A program made the position numbers and the translations under genes. A stretch of DNA of 64,000 nt from Allochromatium humboldtianum. GTDB taxonomy: Bacteria; Pseudomonadota; Gammaproteobacteria; Chromatiales; Chromatiaceae. The stretch spans positions 124,001 through 188,000 of the forward strand of contig NZ_JABZEO010000007.1 in the NCBI RefSeq assembly GCF_013385175.1, written 5' to 3'. Position 1 is the first letter of the stretch, and every line of letters begins with the position of its first letter. This document shows, piece by piece, positions 54,191 through 63,489 of this stretch. The notes beneath the pieces are model-generated. The model had not been told where the DNA came from. It ran no database searches and saw nothing but the letters and a program-made list of their open reading frames with translations.

Positions 54191-55072
54191 ATGTGCAATA
54201 CCTGCGGCTGCAACATCACCTCCGGTAACGAACATCTGATCCAGGGCGACGGGCGTCATGCCCAAACCGCCGACGGCAAGGCCGCCGTCGCGGTGCTCCA
54301 GGGCCTGCTGTCGGAGAACGATCATCAGGCCGCGCACAATCGCGAGCATCTGGATCATCACGGCGTTCTGGCGCTGAACCTCATGTCCTCGCCCGGCGCC
54401 GGCAAGACCAGTCTGCTGGAGGCGACCATCGAGGCGCTCGGCCAGGAGCTGCGCATCGCGGTCATCGAGGGCGATCTCGAGACCGAGAACGACGCCGAGC
54501 GCATCCGCGCCAAGGGCGTCCCGGCGATTCAGATCGCCACCGGCAGCGCCTGCCATCTCGACGCCCATCTGATCCACGAGGCGCTCCACCGGCTGGATCT
54601 CGACGGCATCGACCTGCTCTTCATCGAGAACGTCGGCAATCTGGTCTGTCCCGCCAGTTTCGATCTGGGCCAGCACCGCAACGTCATCCTGATCTCGGTC
54701 CCCGAGGGCGACGACAAGCCGGCGAAGTATCCGGTCATGTTCCGCTCGGCCGATCTGGTGCTCTGCTCCAAGTCCGATCTGCGCCCCCTGATGCCCGAGT
54801 TCGATCCCGAACGCGCCGAGCGTCATCTGCGTGCGCTCGCCAGCACGGCGCCGTTCGAGAGCGTCTCGGCGCGCTCGCACGCGGATCTGGAGCCCTGGCT
54901 ACACTGGCTGCGCGATGAGTTGCAGGCCCAGCGCACACGGCTGGAACTCGGGCGCACGATCCGCCCGAGCCACCGGCACGACGGCGAACACAGCTCCGGC
55001 CTGACGGGCACGGCCGCGCCCGGACACCACCACCATCATCATCACCATGAGCCGTCGCCCACGCACGGCTGA
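54191..55072 (+). CDS. hypB: Hydrogenase maturation GTPase HypB with C-terminal His8 tail
   Basis: A 293-residue HypB, the nickel-inserting GTPase for NiFe-hydrogenase maturation. The N-terminal high-affinity nickel motif CNTCGC (2-7) is followed by the GTPase domain with G1 SSPGAGKTS (66-74), metal site Cys121-His122, DLLFIENVGNLVCPASFDLG and G4-like CSKSD (192-196). Unusually, the His-rich segment (eight consecutive His, 279-286) is at the C-terminus, not between the nickel motif and the GTPase domain. No hypA, hypC-F or hydrogenase gene is adjacent. AGAGG precedes the ATG. Confidence 0.94.
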   Translation: MCNTCGCNITSGNEHLIQGDGRHAQTADGKAAVAVLQGLLSENDHQAAHNREHLDHHGVLALNLMSSPGAGKTSLLEATIEALGQELRIAVIEGDLETENDAERIRAKGVPAIQIATGSACHLDAHLIHEALHRLDLDGIDLLFIENVGNLVCPASFDLGQHRNVILISVPEGDDKPAKYPVMFRSADLVLCSKSDLRPLMPEFDPERAERHLRALASTAPFESVSARSHADLEPWLHWLRDELQAQRTRLELGRTIRPSHRHDGEHSSGLTGTAAPGHHHHHHHHEPSPTHG

Positions 55073-55169
55073 TCGGCCAACGAATCATGGATGTCAGCCG
55101 ACCGGCGCCCGCTGCCGGAGATCGAGATCAGGATGAGTAAAAAACCATAAAACCCGATCTGGAGGATTC

Positions 55170-55664
55170 ATGTCAGTGCCTGTACAACGCAAACACGCGC
55201 TCCCTGTGCTGGCCTTGAGCGCCGCAGCGGCCATCCTGGCCTATGCACCCGTGGGCCAGGCCTTCAATTTCGGCAATATGATGAATCCGAACCGCTGGTT
55301 CGGCGGCGACCGCGACCGTTACGACGATCGCTATGACGATGCCTACTGGGGCGGCGGACCCTATGGCCCAACCCCTTATGGCGGCTATGGTTATCCCGGC
55401 GTCTATGGCGCCCCCTACGGGATGCCCTATGGCGTTCCAGGGGTCGGCGCGCCGCCTGCCGGCTATGGGGCCGCTCCGGCTCCCGCCCCCACGCCGGCGC
55501 CGGCGCAATCGACTCAGACTCAGCCCAGTGTCGATCCGGGCGAGGTCGAGGCGCTCAAGCGCCGGATCGAGGAGTTGGAGTCGCGCCAACCGCCGGGTCA
55601 GCCCCAGCCGCGGAATCCCGAATGGCCGGCGGCCCCGGCCTACCGGCCCATGAATCAATACTGA
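55170..55664 (+). CDS. Secreted Gly/Tyr/Pro-rich protein, sulfur globule protein-like
   Basis: A 164-residue protein. A signal peptide (about 1-31, cleaving after GQA) is followed by FNFGNMMNPNRWFGG, an Asp/Arg/Tyr segment, Gly/Tyr/Pro repeats (about 60-100), an Ala/Pro stretch and a short charged helix (VEALKRRIEELESRQ). The FN-MMNP-(N/S)-(R/K)WFGG plus Gly/Tyr pattern resembles sulfur globule envelope proteins of purple sulfur bacteria; the match is from memory of the family and not certain. A strong GGAGG precedes the ATG. It lies 97 bases after hypB. Confidence 0.6.
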   Translation: MSVPVQRKHALPVLALSAAAAILAYAPVGQAFNFGNMMNPNRWFGGDRDRYDDRYDDAYWGGGPYGPTPYGGYGYPGVYGAPYGMPYGVPGVGAPPAGYGAAPAPAPTPAPAQSTQTQPSVDPGEVEALKRRIEELESRQPPGQPQPRNPEWPAAPAYRPMNQY

Positions 55665-55670
55665 GCCGCG

Positions 55671-55760
55671 TTCGAACCGCGTCCGGGACACCGAGCCATC
55701 TTCGCAGGTCCGTATCCAATCATGAGGACAGGCACGGCGCTCCGGATGACGCGGTTCGAA
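55671..55760. repeat. Long-loop inverted repeat after the sulfur-globule-like gene
   Basis: The arms TTCGAACCGCGTCCGG (55671-55686) and CCGGATGACGCGGTTCGAA (55742-55760) are inverted copies except for a small bulge, separated by about 55 bases. No T-run follows. It may be a structured 3' region, a processing or stability element, or a repeat relic. Confidence 0.5.
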
Positions 55761-55831
55761 TCGCCCCGTGACTTCGCATGCTTCAGTACGACACACCGGG
55801 TTCAACCGGCGCCTTGGACGGCTCGCCCTGA

Positions 55832-57871
55832 ATGACCATCGCGCGCGCCCAATACACGAGTCTCGTCGAGATCGCCGTGCGCTATCTGCCGCGGATGCTG
55901 CATGTGCTGCGCACCGAGGGGGCCGGAGTCCTGCTGCGCAAGCTGCGCCGGCGGCTGCATATCCGCCCGCTCGCGCCCAAGGGACCGCCGACCCTGCTCA
56001 CACTCGACGAACCCTTCGATCCCATCGCCTTTCCGCACCATGCCGCGCCGCGCGTCTCGGTCGTCATCGCGATCCAGCGGCCGCTGCGGGCCATCCATCA
56101 CTGTCTCGCCGCGCTCGCCGGCGCCGAGACCCGGACCACGTTCGAGGTCGTCCTGGTCGCCGGGACGATCGATGATCGGACGCGCCGACTCGCCCGCTAT
56201 CCGGGCACACGACTGATCCAGTCACCGAGCGCCTCCGGACCGGCCGCTGTACTCGATCAGGGCGCGCGCGCGGCTCGGGGCGACTTCATCGTCTTTCTGA
56301 GCGACGACACCCAGGTCCAGCCCGGCTGGCTGGACGTGCTGGTGCAGAGCTTCGAGGAGACGCCCGACGCCGGCATCCTCGGCAGCCGTCTGCTCTACCC
56401 CGACGGACGCCAGCGCGAGGCCGGACGCCGGATCGCCCCCGATGGTTCGATGCATCGACTGGGCCGGCTGGACGACCCGGATCAGCCCGCCCACGGCTAT
56501 CGGCGCGTGGTCGACGCCTGCTCGCCGGCCGCGCTCGCGATCCGCGCCGAGCTGTTCCGACGCCTGGACGGTTTCGATCCGACCCTGGTCGACGCCGATG
56601 AACTGGCCGTCGATCTGGCCCGCCGGGTGCGCGCCGACGGTCGGCGGGTCTACTGTCAGCCGCTCTCGCGCGTGGTCCGGTTCGGGTCCGTCGACCCGTG
56701 CCGGGTCGAGCCGAAACCCGGCGATCACTCTGCCGCGCTCGTCCAGGCCGCCGACGAGACGCGAAGGCGCGTGCTGGTGGTCGACAGCTACATGGTCACG
56801 CCCGACCGCGAGTCCGGCTCACTGCGTATGCTCAACCTCTTTCGCATCCTGCAGGGACTCGGTTATCAGGTGACGTTCGCCGCCGCCAATCTGGAGGCCC
56901 CTCAGCCCTATGTCGCCGACTTGCAGCGCCAGGGGTTCGAGGTGCTCTATCGGCCCCATGTGCGCTCGATCGCCTGTCATCTGGCCGACGAGGGCGCGCG
57001 CTATGATCTGGTGATCCTGAGCCGGGCCGACGCCGCCGCGCAGGTCATGAACGCAGCGCGGCGCCACTGTACGCAGGCGCGGATCGTCTTCGACACGGTC
57101 GACCTGCACTTCCTGCGCGAGCAGCGGCTCGCCGAGCTGCTCGGCGATCGCGGCACGCGCCTGCTGGCCGAGTCGCGCAAGCGTCAGGAGCTGGAGCTGA
57201 TGCGTCGGGCCGACCTGACACTGGTGGTGAGCGAGGCCGAGCGCGACCTGCTGGCCATGGAGGCGCCGGACGTCGCCGTGCGCGTGGTCTCCAACATCCA
57301 CCAAATCTTCGGCTCAGCCAATCCGCCCGAGGCGCGGCGTGATCTGCTCTTCATCGGCGCCTTCTCGCATCCGCCCAACCGCGATGCCGTGCTCTTCTTC
57401 TGCGACGAGGTCATGCCGCGACTGCGCGCCCGTCTGCCCGATCTCAGGCTCAAGGTCATCGGTTCCGACCCGCCGGCCGAGGTGCTGGCGCGCGCCGGGG
57501 ACGCGGCCGGTGTCGACGTGCTGGGCTATGTGCCGGACGTCGCCCCCTTCTTCGCCGGCTGCAAGCTCTCGGTGGCGCCGCTGCGCTATGGCGCCGGGGT
57601 CAAGGGCAAGATCAATCAGAGTCTCGCCCACGGGCTGCCGGTGGTCGCCACCGGGACGGCGATCGAGGGGATGCATCTGGTCGATGGCGAATCCGTCCTG
57701 GTCGCCGACACGGCCGAGGCCATGGCCGGGGCGGTGATCCGTCTGCATCAGGATCCCGAGCTATGGCGACGGCTGTCGGCGGGCGGACTGGCGGTGATGG
57801 AAGCGCATTTCAGTTTCGCGGCGGCCGAGCGGGCCGTGCGCGCGGCACTCGTTCCGGAGTCCAGCTCGTGA
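55832..57871 (+). CDS. Two-domain glycosyltransferase (GT2-like + GT4-type)
   Basis: A 679-residue protein. The N-terminal region (about 70-290) is GT2-like, with ARGDFIVFLSDDTQVQPGW and LGSRLLYPDGRQREAGRR. The C-terminal GT-B module (about 310-675) starts RVLVVDSYMVTPDRESGSLRM and has APLRYGAGVKGKINQSLAHG, closely paralleling the C-terminal half of the protein at 5332-8469. This is strong evidence of duplication between the two loci. The next gene starts within its stop (GTGA). Confidence 0.86.
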   Translation: MTIARAQYTSLVEIAVRYLPRMLHVLRTEGAGVLLRKLRRRLHIRPLAPKGPPTLLTLDEPFDPIAFPHHAAPRVSVVIAIQRPLRAIHHCLAALAGAETRTTFEVVLVAGTIDDRTRRLARYPGTRLIQSPSASGPAAVLDQGARAARGDFIVFLSDDTQVQPGWLDVLVQSFEETPDAGILGSRLLYPDGRQREAGRRIAPDGSMHRLGRLDDPDQPAHGYRRVVDACSPAALAIRAELFRRLDGFDPTLVDADELAVDLARRVRADGRRVYCQPLSRVVRFGSVDPCRVEPKPGDHSAALVQAADETRRRVLVVDSYMVTPDRESGSLRMLNLFRILQGLGYQVTFAAANLEAPQPYVADLQRQGFEVLYRPHVRSIACHLADEGARYDLVILSRADAAAQVMNAARRHCTQARIVFDTVDLHFLREQRLAELLGDRGTRLLAESRKRQELELMRRADLTLVVSEAERDLLAMEAPDVAVRVVSNIHQIFGSANPPEARRDLLFIGAFSHPPNRDAVLFFCDEVMPRLRARLPDLRLKVIGSDPPAEVLARAGDAAGVDVLGYVPDVAPFFAGCKLSVAPLRYGAGVKGKINQSLAHGLPVVATGTAIEGMHLVDGESVLVADTAEAMAGAVIRLHQDPELWRRLSAGGLAVMEAHFSFAAAERAVRAALVPESSS

Positions 57872-58770
57872 CCGATCTCGATCCCCCATCCATCCCGGCC
57901 GTCAGTCTCATCCTGGTCAACTACAACGCCGGTCCGCTGCTCACCGAGGCGGTGGGCGCGGCGCTCGCCTCCAGCGTTCCGGTCGAGGTCATCGTCAGCG
58001 ACAACGGGTCGCGCGACGACAGTCTGGAGCGGCTGAGACAGGTCCATGGCGGAGACGCGCGTCTGCGGATCCTGGAGAACGGCGCCAATCTCGGTTTCGC
58101 CGCCGCCAACAACCGGGCGCTGCCCCTGGCACGCGCCGAGCGGCTGTTGTTCCTCAATCCCGATTGCCTGGTCGCGCCCGACACGCTCGAACGTCTGATC
58201 GCCATCCTCGACACCCGTCCCGAAGTCGGGATGATCGGCTGTCTGGTGTGCGATCCGGACGGCGCCGAGCAGGTCGCCTGTCGGCGTGCCATCCCGGATC
58301 CCTGGATCGCGCTCCGGCGTCTCCTGCATCTGGATCGCTTGAACCCCGCCGGCGAAGGGAGGCGTCTGGATCAGCGCCATCAGCCGCTGCCGACCGTCCC
58401 GGTCGAGGTCGAGGCCATCTCGGGTTCGTTCATGCTGACGACGCGCCGCGCGCTGGAGCGGGTCGGTCCGCTCGACGAGGGCTATTTCCTGCATTGCGAG
58501 GATCTCGACTGGTTCGTGCGTTTCCATGAGGCCGGGTTGAAGATCCTGTTCGTGCCGGACGTCCGTGTGATCCATCACAAGGGGGCCTGCAGCACTGGCG
58601 ATCCGCTGGCCGTCGAGCGTCACAAGCATCGCGGCATGGTGCGCTTCTTCCGCAAGCATCAGGTCCGGCGCCATTCGCGCGCCTTCGGCTGGCTGGTGGT
58701 GGTCGGCATCTGGATGCATTTCGGACTCAAGGCGCTGTCGATTCGGCTCGGACCCAGGGGGCGTCGATGA
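57868..58770 (+). CDS. GT2-family glycosyltransferase (rhamnosyltransferase-like)
   Basis: A 300-residue GT-A enzyme with AVSLILVNYNAGPLL, VEVIVSDNGSRDDSL, NLGFAAANNRAL and LFLNPDCLV, the pattern of WbbL-type transferases that often add rhamnose to lipid-linked glycans. A C-terminal helix (AFGWLVVVGIWMHFGL) may touch the membrane. The GTG start overlaps the preceding stop; its own stop overlaps the epimerase start, so three genes are tightly coupled. Confidence 0.86.
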   Translation: MTDLDPPSIPAVSLILVNYNAGPLLTEAVGAALASSVPVEVIVSDNGSRDDSLERLRQVHGGDARLRILENGANLGFAAANNRALPLARAERLLFLNPDCLVAPDTLERLIAILDTRPEVGMIGCLVCDPDGAEQVACRRAIPDPWIALRRLLHLDRLNPAGEGRRLDQRHQPLPTVPVEVEAISGSFMLTTRRALERVGPLDEGYFLHCEDLDWFVRFHEAGLKILFVPDVRVIHHKGACSTGDPLAVERHKHRGMVRFFRKHQVRRHSRAFGWLVVVGIWMHFGLKALSIRLGPRGRR

Positions 58771-59795
58771 CGGGCGCGACACACGAGAGCCATTTCGGCT
58801 CGGTCCTGGTGACTGGAGCGACCGGCCAGGTCGGGCGTCGGCTCGTCTCGGCTCTGCTCGAAACCGGGCATCCGGTGACCGTCCTGACCCGCTCGCCCGA
58901 GTCGGCACGACGGCTGTGGCCGAACGACCGGGTCGCGGTGCATGTGGGAGACCTGACCGAGGCCGCGACGCTCGCCGGACTCGGCGAAGGTCTGAAGACT
59001 GTCCTTCATCTGGCCAGCTATGCCCCGCGCCCCGACGAACCGGATCTCTACAACGCCCCAGATCACTGGCGCGTGACCGCCGAAGGCACGGCCAATCTGG
59101 TCGCGGCACTCGCCGGGTCAACGATCGAACGGCTGGTCTATGTCAGCACCGTCAAGGCGATGGGCGATCGTGCGGGCGCGCTCGGTCGGCCGGCTGGCAC
59201 CGACACGCCGCCCGAGCCTGACTGTCTCTATGGCCGCGCCAAGCTCGCCGCCGAGCACAGGGTGCTCGAATTCGGCCGCGCGCGTGGGATCGAGGCCAGC
59301 GTGATGCGTCTGCCGATGGTCTATGGACTCGACGGCGCCGGCAACATCACGCGAATGGTCGCCGCCGTGGCCGCCGAACGCTTCCCGCCCTGGCCGCGCC
59401 TCGACAATCGGCGTTCGGCGATCCATGTCGATGACGCCATCGCCGCCGCGCTCCTGATCGCGCGTCACCCGGAAAGCGGCGACCGGACCTATATCGCTAC
59501 CGATGGCCGGCCCTATTCGACGCGCTGGATCTATGAGCAGATCCTGTCGGCGCTTGGGCGTCCCATCCCTCGCTGGACGGCGCCGCTGTGGATGCTGCAA
59601 GGCGCCGCACTCGGCGGCACGCTCGCCGAGCGGTGGATGGGGCGACGGATGCCGTTGACGCGCGATGCGCTCGTGAAGCTGACGGGCGATGCCTGGTACG
59701 ACTCCAGTGCGCTCACGGCCCTGGGATTCGTGCCCCGGCACGGGCTGGCGGACGAGATCCAACGTCTCGCACGACCCTGGCAGGCCGCCCCCTAA
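58767..59795 (+). CDS. NAD-dependent epimerase/dehydratase (extended SDR)
   Basis: A 342-residue extended short-chain dehydrogenase/reductase. The nucleotide-binding motif is TGATGQVG (16-23), and the catalytic residues are Ser127, Tyr155 and Lys159 (YGRAK). It could modify a nucleotide-sugar for the coupled transferases; the substrate is not determinable. Overlap ATGA with the upstream gene. It ends 34 bases from the convergent glmS. Confidence 0.88.
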   Translation: MTGATHESHFGSVLVTGATGQVGRRLVSALLETGHPVTVLTRSPESARRLWPNDRVAVHVGDLTEAATLAGLGEGLKTVLHLASYAPRPDEPDLYNAPDHWRVTAEGTANLVAALAGSTIERLVYVSTVKAMGDRAGALGRPAGTDTPPEPDCLYGRAKLAAEHRVLEFGRARGIEASVMRLPMVYGLDGAGNITRMVAAVAAERFPPWPRLDNRRSAIHVDDAIAAALLIARHPESGDRTYIATDGRPYSTRWIYEQILSALGRPIPRWTAPLWMLQGAALGGTLAERWMGRRMPLTRDALVKLTGDAWYDSSALTALGFVPRHGLADEIQRLARPWQAAP

Positions 59796-59829
59796 TGTTC
59801 TCGGGATATGGCCATGCCCGGAGCTGCGC

Positions 59830-61662
<1,833 letters not shown>

Positions 61663-61893
61663 GATGACGAGAGACTCCTGATCCGGACAGGGTTCGAAGC
61701 CTAGTCACTCGGCGGCGTGCTGTAAATCGGTTTGGAGCGCTGACGATCTCAAACGGCCGGCCAGGATACAGCGTCCCGTGTCGTCGCTTTTCAGACAAAC
61801 TTGAAGAGGCACGGAGCTGGTGCTCCAGGCTCGTGGGCAGCAACGGCGGATCACACAGCGCGCGGGCCTCGGCTCGAACGCCGGATGGTTAGC
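61663..61893. other. Upstream of glmS: no supported gene
   Basis: I see no protein or RNA gene here. This should hold the glmS promoter. A pyrimidine-rich stretch and several short inverted sequences are present, but no promoter or riboswitch structure can be supported by eye. Confidence 0.4.
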
Positions 61894-61980
61894 GACCGAC
61901 GCCAGTTTGTCGGCGTAGCGGCGGCCACGCGGGCTGCCGGCGCCGATCTGTTGCAGTTCCTTGTCGAGAAATTCAGGCGC
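61894..61980 (-). pseudogene. Remnant of an Rpn/YhgA-like (PD-(D/E)XK transposase-type) gene
   Basis: About 29 codons read EFLDKELQQIGAGSPRGRRYADKLASV, which resembles the N-terminal FLDKEL...RRxADKLV segment of Rpn-family recombination-promoting nucleases. Similarity stops on both sides: on one side at the first copy of the ~115-bp direct repeat. Too short to be a gene; kept as a fragment. Confidence 0.4.
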
Positions 61981-62092
61981 CGCTCCCGATAGCTCGGGGC
62001 GGGCTGGAATGACGGGTGGACGCCCCGGTCTTTCAGCGCATGGGCTTGGCGGGAGCGGCATCCGCTGGGGTGGCTCGAAAATTCGAACCTGA
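61981..62092. repeat. Direct repeat A (~112 bp) flanking a toxin-antitoxin module
   Basis: Starts CGCTCCCGATAGCTCGGGG and ends TTCGAACCTGA. It matches 62891-63007 over its whole length with about a dozen substitutions and two small gaps. It contains inverted segments (CCGATAGCTCGG-like stem; GGACGC/GCATCC arms), the look of a small non-coding mobile or cassette-type element. Confidence 0.75.
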
Positions 62093-62105
62093 CCCCTTCC
62101 CTCCT

Positions 62106-62441
62106 TCAGTGCTGATCCGAAGCCAAGCGTTCGACGGCAAGCCGATAAGCCACGCTATCTTCGCGCTTGGCCACCGCCATCACCATGACGATCAGTACAT
62201 CGTCCTTCACGCGATAGACGAGACGCCAGCCGAGTTTTCGCAGCTTGATTTTGTAGCAGCCCTGCAAGCTGCCATGCAACTCCGAACCGGGTACGTGGGG
62301 TTGCTCCAGACGTTTCTTGAGTGCTTTGCGAAGCGGTTCCTTGATGCTGCCATCAAGCGCCTCCCATTCGGCCAGTGCCGGCGGCACAAACTTGAGCCGG
62401 TACCGGGTAGAGGCTTCCAGATCGATGTCAGATTTTGTCAA
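62106..62441 (-). CDS. RelE/StbE-like type II toxin
   Basis: An approximately 111-residue toxin of the RelE/ParE fold: YRLKFVPPALAEWEALDGSIKEPLRKALKKRL, then a GCYKIKLRKLGWRLVYRVKDDVLIVMVMAVAKRE core. RelE toxins cut mRNA on the ribosome. The start is unclear: a TTG at 62441 overlaps the antitoxin by 14 bases and no ATG is near. It is coupled to the upstream antitoxin gene. Confidence 0.88.
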   Translation of the reverse strand: MTKSDIDLEASTRYRLKFVPPALAEWEALDGSIKEPLRKALKKRLEQPHVPGSELHGSLQGCYKIKLRKLGWRLVYRVKDDVLIVMVMAVAKREDSVAYRLAVERLASDQH

Positions 62442-62679
62442 TGTCGACCTCGATGGCCTCGTCTTCGTAAGCCAGACGGTTACGTACCAACTCTACCAGA
62501 TCGTGGTCGACCAGATCTTCGACCATCGCCGCGAAAAGCTTTGGCGTGATCATGTAAAAGGCCGGGCGGTTGTGATTCAGCACCGCCACGGGCTTCTCAC
62601 CGGCGGTACGCAGAACCTGTGCCGGGTTGCGTTTGAATTCGGACATGCTGATGGAGTAATCGGCGTAGATCGTGTCCAT
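62428..62679 (-). CDS. Phd/YefM (StbD)-like antitoxin
   Basis: An 83-residue antitoxin with the StbD pattern ISMSEFKRNPAQVL, PVAVLNHNRPAFYMITP and an acidic C-terminal helix that should bind the toxin. Phd/YefM antitoxins also repress their own promoter. GGAG lies just upstream of the ATG, and a good promoter is at 62708-62737. Confidence 0.9.
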   Translation of the reverse strand: MDTIYADYSISMSEFKRNPAQVLRTAGEKPVAVLNHNRPAFYMITPKLFAAMVEDLVDHDLVELVRNRLAYEDEAIEVDIDKI

Positions 62680-62707
62680 AGTCGGCTCCTAGATAATATC
62701 AGCTACA

Positions 62708-62737
62708 AATATAGCGCCAAATCGGGTGCTTTTTCAA
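62708..62737 (-). promoter_or_regulatory. Sigma-70 promoter of the toxin-antitoxin pair
   Basis: On the minus strand: -35 TTGAAA (62732-62737), 18-base spacer, -10 TATATT (62708-62713). Between the -10 and the start codon the AT-rich near-palindrome GATATTATC (62690-62698) could be the antitoxin operator. Confidence 0.5.
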
Positions 62738-62890
62738 TCAAGGTCGTCTGTGATGGGAGTTCTGGCGTTACGCGAAGAGGGTATCGGCGGTCATGCGGCC
62801 AGTAGCCGATTGGCGGGTGTGGCTGGGAGTCGGTGAGCCGCGAGCCATGCGAACCGGCGCACGGACAGTCGACCCGAGCGCGAAAAACCC

Positions 62891-63007
62891 CGCTCCCGAT
62901 GGCTCGGGGCGGGGCTGGAATGACGGGTGGACGCTCCGGCTTTACAGCGCGGAGGCTTGGCGGGAGCGGCGTCCGCTGGGGCAGGCTCGAAAATCAATTC
63001 GAACCTG
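62891..63007. repeat. Direct repeat B (~117 bp) flanking a toxin-antitoxin module
   Basis: The second copy of the element at 61981-62092, same orientation, starting CGCTCCCGATGGCTCGGGG and ending TTCGAACCTG. The two copies bracket the intact antitoxin-toxin pair. The frame of the truncated MazE-like gene runs into this copy. Confidence 0.75.
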
Positions 63008-63145
63008 TCGTTTCGTCAATTCATGGCCCGCCAGATCGGTCATCCCGGTCTCGCTCACCTGCTGATCGCGTTGATCAAGAAAAGCTGGGGGAACGGCCAG
63101 CATGACCGAACCGCCGACCTTGCGAAAATTTTTTGTGTTCATCAT
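62942..63145 (-). pseudogene. Truncated MazE/AbrB-type antitoxin
   Basis: The start MMNTKNFRKVGGSVMLAVPPAFLDQ is the N-terminal DNA-binding part of ChpS/MazE-like antitoxins, preceded by GGAGG three bases before the ATG. After about 25 residues similarity ends, and the frame continues through unrelated sequence and into direct repeat B (67 residues in all). No MazF-like toxin follows. Likely a broken gene. Confidence 0.55.
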
Positions 63146-63210
63146 TCGCCTCCAGCGGATCATTTGGACTTTGGTTTTGGGACCGCAGCCGATGTGGAGA
63201 AAGGTTCGGG

Positions 63211-63438
63211 TCACGGACGGTGGCTCCAGAAACTGATCGCGCTCACCGCCGCCGAGCCTGCACGCCAGGCGACTTGGATCTGACGTCGCGCATTCGATCC
63301 GAGCGCCGGGTCATCGCGATCCATCCAAAGCAGGGTGTGGGTATCGAGAATCACCTCCACATCAATCACATCGGCCAGACGCCGTAGCTGGTCTTTGGTC
63401 AGGTCTGCCACGACATTTTTGGCGTAGGCGTAGACCAA
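63211..63438 (-). pseudogene. Truncated PIN-domain (VapC-like) toxin fragment
   Basis: The frame contains VILDTHTLLWMDRDDPALG and AAVSAISFW, the first third of a VapC PIN domain with its first acid in LDTHTLLW, but stops right after ISFW where intact proteins continue with EVA. The preceding residues (KNVVADLTKDQLRRLADVID) may be the end of a fused antitoxin. Non-functional as a nuclease because later acids are missing. Confidence 0.55.
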
Positions 63439-63489
63439 GTAGCACTGGTCATCTCGGCAAGAGAAAACGTGGTCCGTCCGTTTTCTCGC

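Noticed and set aside
53951-54880. Upstream extension of the glycosyltransferase at 51806
   Set aside because: It runs antisense to the whole of hypB; the ATG at 53950 gives a normal start.
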